DNA of 32,956 bases, taken from Planctomycetaceae bacterium (GTDB lineage: Bacteria; Planctomycetota; Planctomycetia; Pirellulales; Pirellulaceae). Positions within the stretch are counted from its first letter, which is position 1. Each line of letters begins with the position of its first letter. Shown piece after piece: positions 1 to 8,768 of the stretch. The translations under genes were made by a program, and so were the position numbers. The stretch spans positions 1-32,956 of the forward strand of contig SKKK01000271.1 in the NCBI GenBank assembly GCA_007121535.1, given 5' to 3'. Below the pieces are notes generated by a model that saw only the letters and a program-made list of their open reading frames with translations, did no database searches and was not told where the DNA came from.

Positions 1-115
1 TACTTCAGTGCGCTCACGGTCGAGACCACTTGGGCTGTACGAACGATCTCGCGAACGAACACCTCTTCTCTTTCAGTCTAAACGCAAAACGCCTTCCTTT
101 GTACTCGAATGTCCC

Positions 116-2140
116 TCAACGCGGCAAATATTTGGGCCAACCTTTCTTCGAAACCCCTCCCGAAGAGCATAGCAACCCAACCATCGTGCCGTTATCCAGG
201 CCGAACACCAGACGATTGGGTCCGACGATGTGACCTGCTGAGCGAACCGGCGAACGAACTTGTTGCCGCCATAAGCAGTGGCCATCGGCTCGCAGTGCGT
301 GAATGATTCCCGCGTTATCGCCGAAATACACGATCTGGTCGTCCCCAATCACCGGCGTGGATTCGACCGGCCCCCTCGCATCGTACTCCCAGCGAACCCG
401 ATGCGAGGCACCATCGACGCAAATCAGTTTCCCCCGATCGCGCTGCCCGGCTCGCAATATACTGACTCCCACATAAACATCTCCATTAGCAGCGACCACA
501 GGCGAGGCCAACATTTGGCCGGGGATATGGATCTTCCAGGCTTGCCGACCATCGGCGTGAAAGCCGTAAAGGTTCTCGTCTCGACCCGCGACCACAATCG
601 TGGAATCGTTGCCAAGTATCGGCGCCGAGTTGATGAACCATTGCGTTCGTCCTCGATCTTCCAATTGATCCCAGCTATTGCGTCCTTCCTCTTCAGAGAT
701 GGCGATGGCGTACAGGAACGCATCTTCGCAGCCGATGTACAGCATGCCTCGGTAAATCAGGCCGGTGCAATCGAATTTTTGGCGCGTGCGGAAGAAAGGA
801 CGATTCTTGAATTCACCTCGGGCGCCGACGCGAAAGATTCCACCTGCATACCCTGAAACGTAGGTCAGGTTGTTCAGATCGACGACGGGGGCCGCCCAGC
901 CCAAAGGTTCACCGACAGGGACCGGTTCCCAGACTCGACCGCCATCCTGATCCACGCAGTGCAGCCAGCCGTCGCCGGAATGGATGCGGATCAATCCGTC
1001 CGAACCCAACGTGGGCGAACCGGGAACGTGGCCGCCCAATTCGCATTCCCAGATCTTTTCCAATCCCGAGCCTTTCCAATCCAGACTCACCAACATGTTG
1101 CCCAAGCAGACGGCGAACCGAGTCTTGCCGAAGGCGACGGGACAGCCTCGCAACGGAGTGGTCGAGTAGGCTTGGCCGGGAATCTGCTTGGGATACTGCC
1201 ACATGATCTTGCCTGGCACCTTGCGGTCGGCGGCCGGTTTGGCGGCTGAGGGCCCGGACGACGTTTCCTCCTTGGGGGCTTCCTGAGTCGCTTGGTTTTC
1301 ACGACGCGGCGCGGGAGTCGGCGTCTGTGGCGTTTTCTCTTGTTCTGCCGCTGGTGGTTTCGGCGGCGCTTCGGGGGTTCGCGGAGCCGGGTGTGCTGGC
1401 GGCGCCGGGCGGGCGGACGGCGTCGGCGATGACGGCGCCACCGGCGTCGATGATTTAGCGGGCGGTGGAGTAATCGGGGCTCGCCGAGGCTTGGCATCCG
1501 AGGGCTCCGCAGGCTCGGTTGGCTCAGCGGGCTCGGGCTTGGTGGTTTTCGCCGGTGGGGAAGGCGGCGAGCTATCAACGGTCGAGCTGGTTGGCGGCGG
1601 AGACGACGGGGCGGTCGGCGGAGGGGGTGGTGGCACCGTGGGCGGCGTGGGCGGCGTGGGCGGCGCAGGTGTCGCGGGGACCGCTGGCGGCGCTTCCGTC
1701 GAGTCCGGCGTCGAAGGAGGTGTAGCGGGAGGTGCCGGCGCTGGGGGGACCGGCGGCGTAGGAGCAGGTGGTGGGTGAGGTGCAGGGGCGACGGGCGGCT
1801 GCTGGACGGCCGGTGGTGTCGGCGCGGAAGGTGTCGGCGCGGAAGGTGTCGGCGCGGAAGGTGTCGGCGCGGAAGGTGTCGGCGCCGAGGGCGCCGGCGG
1901 CGGAGGTGTTGGCGCCGTGGGTGTCTGTGGCGGCGGAGCGATCGGTGCCGTGGGCGGCGCAGGGGCGACCCCACCGGCAGGTGGCGGTGGTTGGCCCGGC
2001 GGTCTCGCACCCGGCGCGGCTCCGGTCGAGGGCTTGGCCTTGAACAGACCGATCCGCTGCTGACCACATGATGGACAGCTCAACGGAGGAGTCGGACGTC
2101 GCACTTCGGCTCCGCAATTGACGCAAACGTATGTCTTCAT
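116..2140 (-). CDS. Zinc-ribbon / Pro-rich linker / PQQ-like beta-propeller protein
   Basis: Predicted 674-residue protein with no signal peptide or membrane segment, so probably cytoplasmic. Residues 1-30 carry two CxxC pairs (C6/C9, C22/C25) of a rubredoxin-like zinc ribbon. Residues ~35-300 are a very Pro/Ala/Thr-rich, probably disordered linker that includes tandem SAPTP units. From ~305 to the end there are repeated blades of PQQ/WD-like type (phrases such as GSPTLGSDG, ASPVVAANGDVYVG, STPVIGDDQIVYFG), which suggests a propeller used as a binding platform rather than a quinoprotein enzyme. It is the last gene of the minus-strand cluster, 44 nt after its upstream neighbour, so it is likely co-transcribed with the SrfB/SrfC genes. 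The ATG at 2138-2140 has a purine-rich AAGGGAAG stretch about 15 nt upstream. The domain layout is clear; the function is not known. Confidence 0.85.
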   Translation of the reverse strand: MKTYVCVNCGAEVRRPTPPLSCPSCGQQRIGLFKAKPSTGAAPGARPPGQPPPPAGGVAPAPPTAPIAPPPQTPTAPTPPPPAPSAPTPSAPTPSAPTPSAPTPSAPTPPAVQQPPVAPAPHPPPAPTPPVPPAPAPPATPPSTPDSTEAPPAVPATPAPPTPPTPPTVPPPPPPTAPSSPPPTSSTVDSSPPSPPAKTTKPEPAEPTEPAEPSDAKPRRAPITPPPAKSSTPVAPSSPTPSARPAPPAHPAPRTPEAPPKPPAAEQEKTPQTPTPAPRRENQATQEAPKEETSSGPSAAKPAADRKVPGKIMWQYPKQIPGQAYSTTPLRGCPVAFGKTRFAVCLGNMLVSLDWKGSGLEKIWECELGGHVPGSPTLGSDGLIRIHSGDGWLHCVDQDGGRVWEPVPVGEPLGWAAPVVDLNNLTYVSGYAGGIFRVGARGEFKNRPFFRTRQKFDCTGLIYRGMLYIGCEDAFLYAIAISEEEGRNSWDQLEDRGRTQWFINSAPILGNDSTIVVAGRDENLYGFHADGRQAWKIHIPGQMLASPVVAANGDVYVGVSILRAGQRDRGKLICVDGASHRVRWEYDARGPVESTPVIGDDQIVYFGDNAGIIHALRADGHCLWRQQVRSPVRSAGHIVGPNRLVFGLDNGTMVGLLCSSGGVSKKGWPKYLPR
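1815..1889. repeat. 15-bp tandem repeat inside the Pro-rich linker
   Basis: The unit GGTGTCGGCGCGGAA (plus strand) occurs four times exactly from 1815 to 1874, followed by a fifth diverged unit to 1889. Read on the minus strand in the propeller gene, each unit encodes the pentapeptide SAPTP. The exact nucleotide identity, not only protein identity, points to recent slippage or unequal exchange, so linker length probably varies between strains. Confidence 0.9.
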
Positions 2141-2184
2141 CGTCCCGTTCGTCTTCCCTTTCTTCTCGAACTATCCGCACAAGC

Positions 2185-3054
2185 TCACTTGACGGCGACG
2201 TTGGCTTTGGAGAACACTTTGCCATTGTCCCGCAGGACGATCCAACCGAACACCTCGGCGACCTCGACACCCGGTTGCTTCGCGTTATGCCGCTGCATAT
2301 CGAAGCGATCGCCGGCTTGGACGACCTGGATGCGGTTTCCCAGTTGGACGGCATCCAATTCCCCGTGGACCCAATCGATCAGCGCGTGCAGCAGATCGTC
2401 GTCACCTTGCGGTCGCCAAGCGTAAAAGGATTCGCCCACTTCTTTCAACAGCCGTGCTTTCTGCTCTGCCGTGCCGGATCGAAACGCCATCAGTTGTCCT
2501 GTCAAAGCGATGGCCCGCTGGTCGCCCTGGTAAACGTCCCCCAGCAACGAACCGCTCAGATGCGAAATGGTCGGATCGCCTTGGGCGTGCTCGCCGAACA
2601 CGATCGCGCTCCAATTCATCCCTTCGCCGCTGCGCACGGCGACCGGTTCGGCCTGTCGCTTGGGCTGGGGCGAAGCCGCAGGGGCCACCGTCGGCGGCTG
2701 CCGGGTGGTGGTACGAGGTGCTCGCGTCGACTGTTCGATCGTCGTGGCCGCCGCTTCGCGGGCGGTGGGCTCCTGAGCGGTTGGTTCCTGAGCGGGGGTC
2801 TCTTGAGCGGCGTGCGTGGCGGGCGACTTCGCGCCGGGGATCGGCTGAGCCACAGGCAACGCTTCGGAGCCGGTGGCAGACGCCGATGGCCCCGTGCCCT
2901 GCAGATGATTGGCCAGCGCGTCCAACGTCACGCGGATCGCCGTAAACGCCTCTTCGATCCTTTCCACTTGCGGCCGGAATGCGTCCAGGATCTCGGCCAG
3001 CGGCGGGGTTTCGTCGTCACGGATTGTTTTTCGTTGTTCGCGTGGATCAGTCAT
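2185..3054 (-). CDS. Hypothetical hydrophilic protein of the SrfB/SrfC cluster
   Basis: Predicted 289 residues when started at the ATG at 3052-3054. That ATG lies one base after the stop codon of the upstream SrfB gene (TGA-G-ATG), which indicates translational coupling and decides the start over a longer open frame. I do not recognise a family. Residues ~1-55 are charged and probably helical, residues ~60-150 form a Pro/Ala/Thr/Gln-rich low-complexity stretch with near-repeats AQEPTAQEPTA, and residues ~150-289 look like a compact globular domain. There is no signal peptide or transmembrane helix. Its position next to SrfB suggests a partner or adaptor of that protein. In enterobacteria the third gene of the set is srfA, but I see no similarity I could defend. 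Confidence 0.75.
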   Translation of the reverse strand: MTDPREQRKTIRDDETPPLAEILDAFRPQVERIEEAFTAIRVTLDALANHLQGTGPSASATGSEALPVAQPIPGAKSPATHAAQETPAQEPTAQEPTAREAAATTIEQSTRAPRTTTRQPPTVAPAASPQPKRQAEPVAVRSGEGMNWSAIVFGEHAQGDPTISHLSGSLLGDVYQGDQRAIALTGQLMAFRSGTAEQKARLLKEVGESFYAWRPQGDDDLLHALIDWVHGELDAVQLGNRIQVVQAGDRFDMQRHNAKQPGVEVAEVFGWIVLRDNGKVFSKANVAVK

Positions 3055-3055
3055 C

Positions 3056-5905
3056 TCAGCGGTTTCCGATTTCGATATTGTCCAGGCCGCCGGTGTCCAG
3101 GAAGTAGCTTTCGTCGGCCAGCGTTCGCCAAGTAAAGAACACGTTTTCGTCCTGTACGGCCGGTTCACCGGCGACGGTGCCCGTCACGGAATCGATCTCC
3201 AGATGTTCGTCGGCATCGTCGCTGGCCGGCACGCGCCGGATGCGCACCGTGACTTCGGTCGGACCGATCCGGTCATGGGTCTCCATCTTCAGCAGGTAGA
3301 TGGGGGTGGCTTGCGCGTATTCGTCGCCTGACATCTTTCGGCCGATCACGGCCCGCAAGGCGATCGTGGTGAATTCGGTCCATTCGTCTTTCGTCGTACC
3401 TTCCTCGATCGGATGAAACAAGACGCGTTCATCGCGAATGGTCGACGTGGATTCGGTCATCACGCCCCAATAATAGGTGTTTTCCCGATCTTTGCCTTGC
3501 ATGGAGAACTTGAATTGAGGCAGCATGCCATTGCGGGCCATGAATTCGATCGCTGCTCCTACGACGACGGCGCTCTTGGGATCGACGATCAGGCCGGGCT
3601 TATTGCCTTTCACATCCTGGTACGGGTACCAGTTGCCGGCATAGTGGTTGAACATCGAGATGATGCGAGTCGGAGGCAGCGGCAGGTACTTGGCGATCAA
3701 TTGCTGGAGGTATTGCAGCTTGGAGGGCTGACCGGCCAGCAAGACGACATCCGCTTGATACTCGGCGATGCGCGTGCAGAAATCGAACAGCAGATCATCG
3801 AACACCTCGTGGACCACCTGTTCAAAGGTCGTCCGGTCGAACGGCATTCCCAGTTCCTGGTTCAGGTCGTAGTAGCCCGGACCGCGCAGCTTGGTACAGA
3901 CCTGTTCCAGCGATTCGATGACCGCCGGGTCGACCAGTTCGGGATCGGTATGCGAGATTTCCAGGGCAGCATCGTTCGCCTCCGGATTTTCCACTTCGTC
4001 CACCGCTGCTTGCAGATAGGCTTCGGCCAGGGGTACGAACAGCCGGTTGATCCAATCGACTCGCTGTGAAGTAAAGCCGCGGTTCTTCGGGACTTTCGGG
4101 CCGAACAGCAGTTGCACGTCTTCGTCTTCCAATCCGATGGCTTGGGAGAAGCGCGGGACGATGATCCGTTCCAGCAACCGTTTCACCAGTTGGTCGCCGG
4201 CGGTCGAGACGCCATCCTGGTGCAGCACCTTGCCGCGGATCGTGTCGTCGATCCCCGGTTCGTACAGATAACTGGCGATCATCATATCGGTGGTCCCGCC
4301 GCCGATATCGATACAGGCGATGCGCAGTTCTTTGCGTTTCTTTTGCTCGGTCGGCTCGTCAGCGGCGGGACTGCTGCGGCCGGGCCGGGCGACCGCGCGT
4401 GACGGGGCGGCGGCGCCGCGGCGCCGCGCTGCGGGCATGGCTCCGAACGCCTGTTTGGCATTGGTAGCTTCTGCATCACCCCATGGATCCTCTCGCGACG
4501 TGCTGTGATCGCGAGCCAAGGCGGTGAACCAAAGTCGCGGGTCCTGGCCCAGCATGCGCAATTCGGCCCACATATAGGTCAGGTGGACCGCGCTGGCTTC
4601 GTCGATGCTGAACGTCAACTGGGGCCGGACTCGCTGATACTTTCCCACGGTCCGAGCGTAGATCGCGATCGCCTTTTGGCACTGCAGTTGAAAACGTTCC
4701 TTTTCATCCTGGAACATGCCGCTGGGGAACGTCATCGTCAGGCTGTGGATTTCGCGAGTTCGCGCCGAATCGTCGGTGCGGCTGCGATAACCGTACGAAT
4801 TCACGTAGGCGAATGCCTGGCAGAGCAATTCGTAGATGGCCGCCGTCATCAGACAACGGGGCGCGTGTACCGGCTTGGTCGGAACCATCTGGGCGAAGGC
4901 CTGCTCGGGCGGATCCTCTTTCTCGATCAGGAAATCGCGGTCGTCTTCGTGGATGAACTTCAGCAGCGGTCCGTGCAGTTTGGCCGCGAATTCGCTGTTG
5001 CCGACGCGGTCGTGCGGATCGGCCATGTACCAGAAGGCGCCTTCCAGCCAACTGTCGTCGGCGGCCCACAGGTAACGCTTGGGCGAACTGACCCCCGTGC
5101 GAAAGTCGCCTTTGGCATGCATGATCTGCGAGATCTCGTCGACCTCGTGCCCCATCCGCACCATGGACCAGTCGTCGAACAGCGGCGGTCGCACGTAGGT
5201 TTCCCGTTCGCGTTTGACCTGCTTCTTGCCGCCGAACAACCCTTTCTTCGTTTCGCGGTAAAACTCTTTCTTGGTCATCTCCGGCGGTTCGGGATACGGC
5301 GTATTGGCCCAGCGCGTCTTGGACGAAAACCATCTGGCACCCGGCTTGCCCGCCTGTTCGCCGTCATCGCTGAAGTGGTCCAGGCTGTAGCGGTTGATCA
5401 GTTCGAAAGGCAGCATTTCCGCCGATTGAGCCACCTCGCCCGCCATCTCGACCAGCAGGGCGCCGGTGCGGCTGTTGCCGAAATCGACCACGATATGCAC
5501 CGGTTTGGCTTCGCCCGCCGTCGCGGTCGCCGCTCGCAGGCATATCTCGATCGACGGCAAGCCGGGAAGAGGCTGGTTGTTGCTGTCCAGCAAATGGGGC
5601 AGCTTGACGTGGAAGTCGCCGGCCAGGGACGAGGGATCGCTGAAAAAACCGATATCGGGATCGCCCAGACTGGTATCGACGGCCAGGTACAGCTTGCTGA
5701 CGTGCGATTGGATGATCTGCCATTGGATGTACGGATAGATGTCGACCTCCGGTTCCTCGTCGTCGTCGCGATCGTCCTCGGCCTGTTCGGGTCTACAGCG
5801 GCAATGCTGCCAGCCGTAGCCGATCTGGGCGGTGGTGTAGCGTCGACCGGACTGGAGGGGAATGCAAACGACCTGGACTCCGGTGTTGGCGAACAAGATA
5901 TGCAT
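3056..5905 (-). CDS. srfB: SrfB-family protein (actin/Hsp70-like ATPase fold)
   Basis: Predicted 949 residues, matching the SrfB 'virulence factor' family (Pfam SrfB) in size and motifs. Actin/Hsp70-type nucleotide-binding motifs are visible: phosphate-1-like DFGNSRTG at residues 141-148, phosphate-2 CIDIGGGTTD at 531-540, and an adenosine-like VVLLAGQPSKL around 720-730. A basic Ala/Arg/Pro-rich linker (~490-525) lies just before phosphate-2. There is no signal peptide or membrane segment. Known: SrfB is encoded with SrfA and SrfC in Salmonella and relatives, and its biochemical role is poorly defined. Inferred: an ATP-dependent switch or filament-like partner of the SrfC P-loop protein, whose gene ends 48 nt upstream. 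The downstream gene starts one base after this stop. The ATG at 5903-5905 has only a weak GAAAGAA purine stretch upstream. Confidence 0.88.
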   Translation of the reverse strand: MHILFANTGVQVVCIPLQSGRRYTTAQIGYGWQHCRCRPEQAEDDRDDDEEPEVDIYPYIQWQIIQSHVSKLYLAVDTSLGDPDIGFFSDPSSLAGDFHVKLPHLLDSNNQPLPGLPSIEICLRAATATAGEAKPVHIVVDFGNSRTGALLVEMAGEVAQSAEMLPFELINRYSLDHFSDDGEQAGKPGARWFSSKTRWANTPYPEPPEMTKKEFYRETKKGLFGGKKQVKRERETYVRPPLFDDWSMVRMGHEVDEISQIMHAKGDFRTGVSSPKRYLWAADDSWLEGAFWYMADPHDRVGNSEFAAKLHGPLLKFIHEDDRDFLIEKEDPPEQAFAQMVPTKPVHAPRCLMTAAIYELLCQAFAYVNSYGYRSRTDDSARTREIHSLTMTFPSGMFQDEKERFQLQCQKAIAIYARTVGKYQRVRPQLTFSIDEASAVHLTYMWAELRMLGQDPRLWFTALARDHSTSREDPWGDAEATNAKQAFGAMPAARRRGAAAPSRAVARPGRSSPAADEPTEQKKRKELRIACIDIGGGTTDMMIASYLYEPGIDDTIRGKVLHQDGVSTAGDQLVKRLLERIIVPRFSQAIGLEDEDVQLLFGPKVPKNRGFTSQRVDWINRLFVPLAEAYLQAAVDEVENPEANDAALEISHTDPELVDPAVIESLEQVCTKLRGPGYYDLNQELGMPFDRTTFEQVVHEVFDDLLFDFCTRIAEYQADVVLLAGQPSKLQYLQQLIAKYLPLPPTRIISMFNHYAGNWYPYQDVKGNKPGLIVDPKSAVVVGAAIEFMARNGMLPQFKFSMQGKDRENTYYWGVMTESTSTIRDERVLFHPIEEGTTKDEWTEFTTIALRAVIGRKMSGDEYAQATPIYLLKMETHDRIGPTEVTVRIRRVPASDDADEHLEIDSVTGTVAGEPAVQDENVFFTWRTLADESYFLDTGGLDNIEIGNR

Positions 5906-5953
5906 GAAATTCTTTCGCTACTGGCAAAGGTTCCGAATGCGATGGACCGGTGC

Positions 5954-8518
5954 TTAAACCGGTGGGTTCTCGTACCGCTGGATGATTTCGGTCAATTCCG
6001 CGTTGCCCGGCGGAACCCGCACCTCCAGCCCGGCACCGGACGCCAGGAACTCGGGCAACCGGCTGGACCATCGCGTCAGCAGGGACGACATCAGCCCGAA
6101 GTTCTCCGGATCGGCTTCCTCGACCGACTCGATCGGTTCGTCACTGGGGCCGGGGTTCAGTACGTAATCGTTCATCATGATCCCGACGTACTTGCGGCGG
6201 GCGCGTCGCTTGGCCGATTCATCGCGCAGCTTCAGGTTGACGACCTTCAGCAATTGCTGGTTGATCTGCTCGAAACTATCCGCGGCACACAGCGCATCGC
6301 GCAGGAAGCGGGTGAATTGGCCGAATTCCTCGGAACCCAGCCAGGGTCCGCCCTGCGGATTGGCCCGGGTCTGCTGTTCCCACCGCTCGACAGTGGTCAC
6401 CGTGGCCCATTCATGAAAGTATTCTTGCAAACGCTTGGGAAACCGCCTTTCCAATGGTTCCGGGCGGCCGACGCCCGCACGAGCCGGGACGTCGGCAAAG
6501 TCCGACAGGATGAATTGGTCGCCGTCCTCGAAGCCCAACGTCTTTTCCAACACTTGAACGCGGTCGTAGATGGCTTGCGGGTTGGCCCTCAGCCACTCCA
6601 GGATCTTGTCGCCGATCGCCTTGCGCTGCTCGCGGTCGATGTTCGTGTCGGCGTTGACCGCCCAACCCTGGGCCAGTTGCATCAACCGGCTGCGAACTTC
6701 CTTGATCTGCGTCTCCAGTTGTTCCTGCTTCTTATGAGCCGTCGTGACCTCGCGCCAAGCGCGGCTGATCAACGACAGGCAGCCATCCCCGTCGGTCATC
6801 GCCGCCGACCACTTGCTCGCGGCGTCGGCCACGTAGGTCTGCACCATGGGGGCGCTCAGGAACGCCTCTTCGGCTCGCTCCCATTTCTCGACCCCGGCCT
6901 TCTCCCGTTGTTCGGAATCCGCATCCCAGGTGCCGGGATATCGGATGGGAAACACGTTGTTGAACGATCGGCCCTCGCCCCCAAAGTCCGTCATGACTTC
7001 GCTCAGGGCGTCGGCCAATTGAGCCAAACGGGTGTTGTACAGCATCGAGTCGGCGTACTCGTCCCGGTTCCGGAACTCCTCGTCGATCCCGGTAATTCCC
7101 AGAAACAGCGCGGGCAGCGTATCCTTGACCTTCGTGGGCCAGGCGTCGTCCCCGTAACGAGCGCGTCCCCACTTGTCGATGTGGTATTTCATTTGGGCGG
7201 TGACTTCCAGGTTGCCGCCGCGAGCCAGCAGCAGCAACGTCTGGATCAGCATCTCTTCGGTATATCGTTCGAACAGATAGGCCACTTTGCCCCGTTTGAC
7301 GATTTCCATCTGCTCTTCGATCGCGTCGGCCGACTGGCGTTTTCCCTGCTCGGCGCCCTGCCGCCCGGCTCGCATCCCGGGGATGTCCAGAATGTCGATC
7401 GACTCGATCACCTTTCGCCAGTCCTCGTTCAAACGATGCGGCAAGACGGGCATGACCATTTCCAGCATCGACGCTTGGATCGTTTCCAGTTGCTCGTTGC
7501 CGCCGCCACGCCCCTCGTTGAACTCCAAGACGTGCCATCCGCCCTTGTTGACCAAGCGAATATCGGCCCAGTCGACGCGTTTGAAGCACCGCGAGTTGCG
7601 CCGCTCGTGAAACTTGGCGCGCTGGCTGTCCAGCAAAAAACGCACGCCCGCCCAATGCGTCAGGATGGCCGGGTCGTGGTCCTCGCTGTGAATGCTGGTC
7701 AAAAAGTCGTTGATGCGGATGAACAATTGGGTCAGCGACGGCCAGTTGTCCCAGAACAGATTGGCCGCCGTGGCAATGTATCCGTCCTCGCTTAACGGAT
7801 AACGCGTCAGCAACCCGTTCAGCACCGATTCTTTGGACTGGAACCCGCGGCGATCGCAGACCCGCATGTAGGCGTAGGCGTCCAGCAGATCCAAGCGCCA
7901 ACGCCGGTCGACTTCGGTGCTGGAGTAGCGGCCGGCCATCTGGTCGAACAGATCCTCCAGTTGATCCTGCGTCCAGTTTCGATCGGGCGTGGCGCATTCG
8001 ACGTGAAAACCGCGCGCCATCACGCGCAACCACTGAGCCCGGGTCAACGCACGCACCATGACGGGATAATCGGGCGAGATGTTGGCGGCGATCCGATCCT
8101 TGGTCGTGAACCGGGTGACCAGCGCCGTCGCTTCGTTCGAACCGCTTTGCGGATTCAAATCGGTGTCGAACGATAGGAATTGGAAATAGGCAGGTGGCCC
8201 GTTCTGTTCGTCGCGGCCCAAGGGGCTGTAGTCGTCGCTGCTGGCCTGCAGCACGCGTCCGACAAACAGACTCTTGCCCACTTGCGATGGGCCGTAGACC
8301 GCCGCCGCTACGGGGACCTTGGCCGAGCTGTAAAGGTTCGAGGCCAGACGCCGCAGGCGCGTCAACTCGAACTCGTCGCTCGCCGGTACGGGCAACAACT
8401 CCTGCTGCTGCCGAGCCTCGTTGAACTCGGCAACCCAGTTCGCCATGTCGGTGGCGAGGTTCTCGGTGTCTTCTGCCAAGCGGATAATGCGGCGGTCTCG
8501 ATCGTCTGGAAAACCCAC
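5954..8518 (-). CDS. srfC: SrfC-family putative virulence factor, P-loop (dynamin/GTPase-like)
   Basis: Predicted 854 residues. A clear Walker A/G1 motif GPSQVGKS lies at residues 76-83, a possible G2 region (NEATALVTRF) at ~128-137, and a G3-like DIPG at 378-381 preceded by a hydrophobic strand. The rest is largely helical, as expected for the Pfam Virul_Fac/SrfC family and reminiscent of dynamin-like GTPases. No membrane span is visible. The start is GTG (8516-8518) preceded by TTGAGG four bases upstream; no ATG fits better. It is the first of four closely spaced genes (next gene 48 nt away) and has a 250-bp upstream gap that could hold a promoter. Inferred: an NTP-driven mechanoenzyme working with SrfB. 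Family assignment is firm; GTP rather than ATP use is a guess from the motifs. Confidence 0.87.
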   Translation of the reverse strand: MGFPDDRDRRIIRLAEDTENLATDMANWVAEFNEARQQQELLPVPASDEFELTRLRRLASNLYSSAKVPVAAAVYGPSQVGKSLFVGRVLQASSDDYSPLGRDEQNGPPAYFQFLSFDTDLNPQSGSNEATALVTRFTTKDRIAANISPDYPVMVRALTRAQWLRVMARGFHVECATPDRNWTQDQLEDLFDQMAGRYSSTEVDRRWRLDLLDAYAYMRVCDRRGFQSKESVLNGLLTRYPLSEDGYIATAANLFWDNWPSLTQLFIRINDFLTSIHSEDHDPAILTHWAGVRFLLDSQRAKFHERRNSRCFKRVDWADIRLVNKGGWHVLEFNEGRGGGNEQLETIQASMLEMVMPVLPHRLNEDWRKVIESIDILDIPGMRAGRQGAEQGKRQSADAIEEQMEIVKRGKVAYLFERYTEEMLIQTLLLLARGGNLEVTAQMKYHIDKWGRARYGDDAWPTKVKDTLPALFLGITGIDEEFRNRDEYADSMLYNTRLAQLADALSEVMTDFGGEGRSFNNVFPIRYPGTWDADSEQREKAGVEKWERAEEAFLSAPMVQTYVADAASKWSAAMTDGDGCLSLISRAWREVTTAHKKQEQLETQIKEVRSRLMQLAQGWAVNADTNIDREQRKAIGDKILEWLRANPQAIYDRVQVLEKTLGFEDGDQFILSDFADVPARAGVGRPEPLERRFPKRLQEYFHEWATVTTVERWEQQTRANPQGGPWLGSEEFGQFTRFLRDALCAADSFEQINQQLLKVVNLKLRDESAKRRARRKYVGIMMNDYVLNPGPSDEPIESVEEADPENFGLMSSLLTRWSSRLPEFLASGAGLEVRVPPGNAELTEIIQRYENPPV

Positions 8519-8768
8519 GTTGCCTCAAGCTCCCTTAGTATCGCTTGGTGAGAAAATCGCCGTGCGGCTGAATAAGCGTTTGTCCCTCGATCTTCACAGC
8601 CCTTGCCCACCGAGCCTTGCATCGAGTCATCGAATACGTCCTGCAGATTCCGAACTCCCCAATTCTGTACTAATTTACGATGTATGGACAATCCCCCAAA
8701 GACCAGTTTCCGCGAAACAGCCCGGGCAGCGACCGGGGTCTGCGGTTTGCACCGAATCGACCGCCTGA
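8519..8768. other. Intergenic gap upstream of the SrfC gene
   Basis: A 250-bp non-coding stretch between the membrane-protein gene and the SrfC gene, both on the minus strand. On the minus strand a weak promoter-like pair is present: TTGTCC (8686-8691) and TACAGA, 16 bases apart. I see no RNA gene and no repeat. The size of the gap suggests that the SrfC-SrfB operon may have its own promoter. Confidence 0.4.

Noticed and set aside
1815..1889. CRISPR-like array
   Set aside because: Units are directly adjacent with no spacers and encode an in-frame pentapeptide repeat.
1087..2067. A 326-codon minus-strand frame rich in Arg/His/Pro
   Set aside because: It is a shifted reading of the Pro-rich linker of the propeller gene, caused by low-complexity GC-rich DNA.
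4505..7795. A 1096-codon open frame on the plus strand, opposite SrfB and SrfC
   Set aside because: It spans the junction of two well-supported genes on the other strand, shows no domain or motif, and is Gln/His/Arg-rich as expected for the antisense of GC-rich codons.
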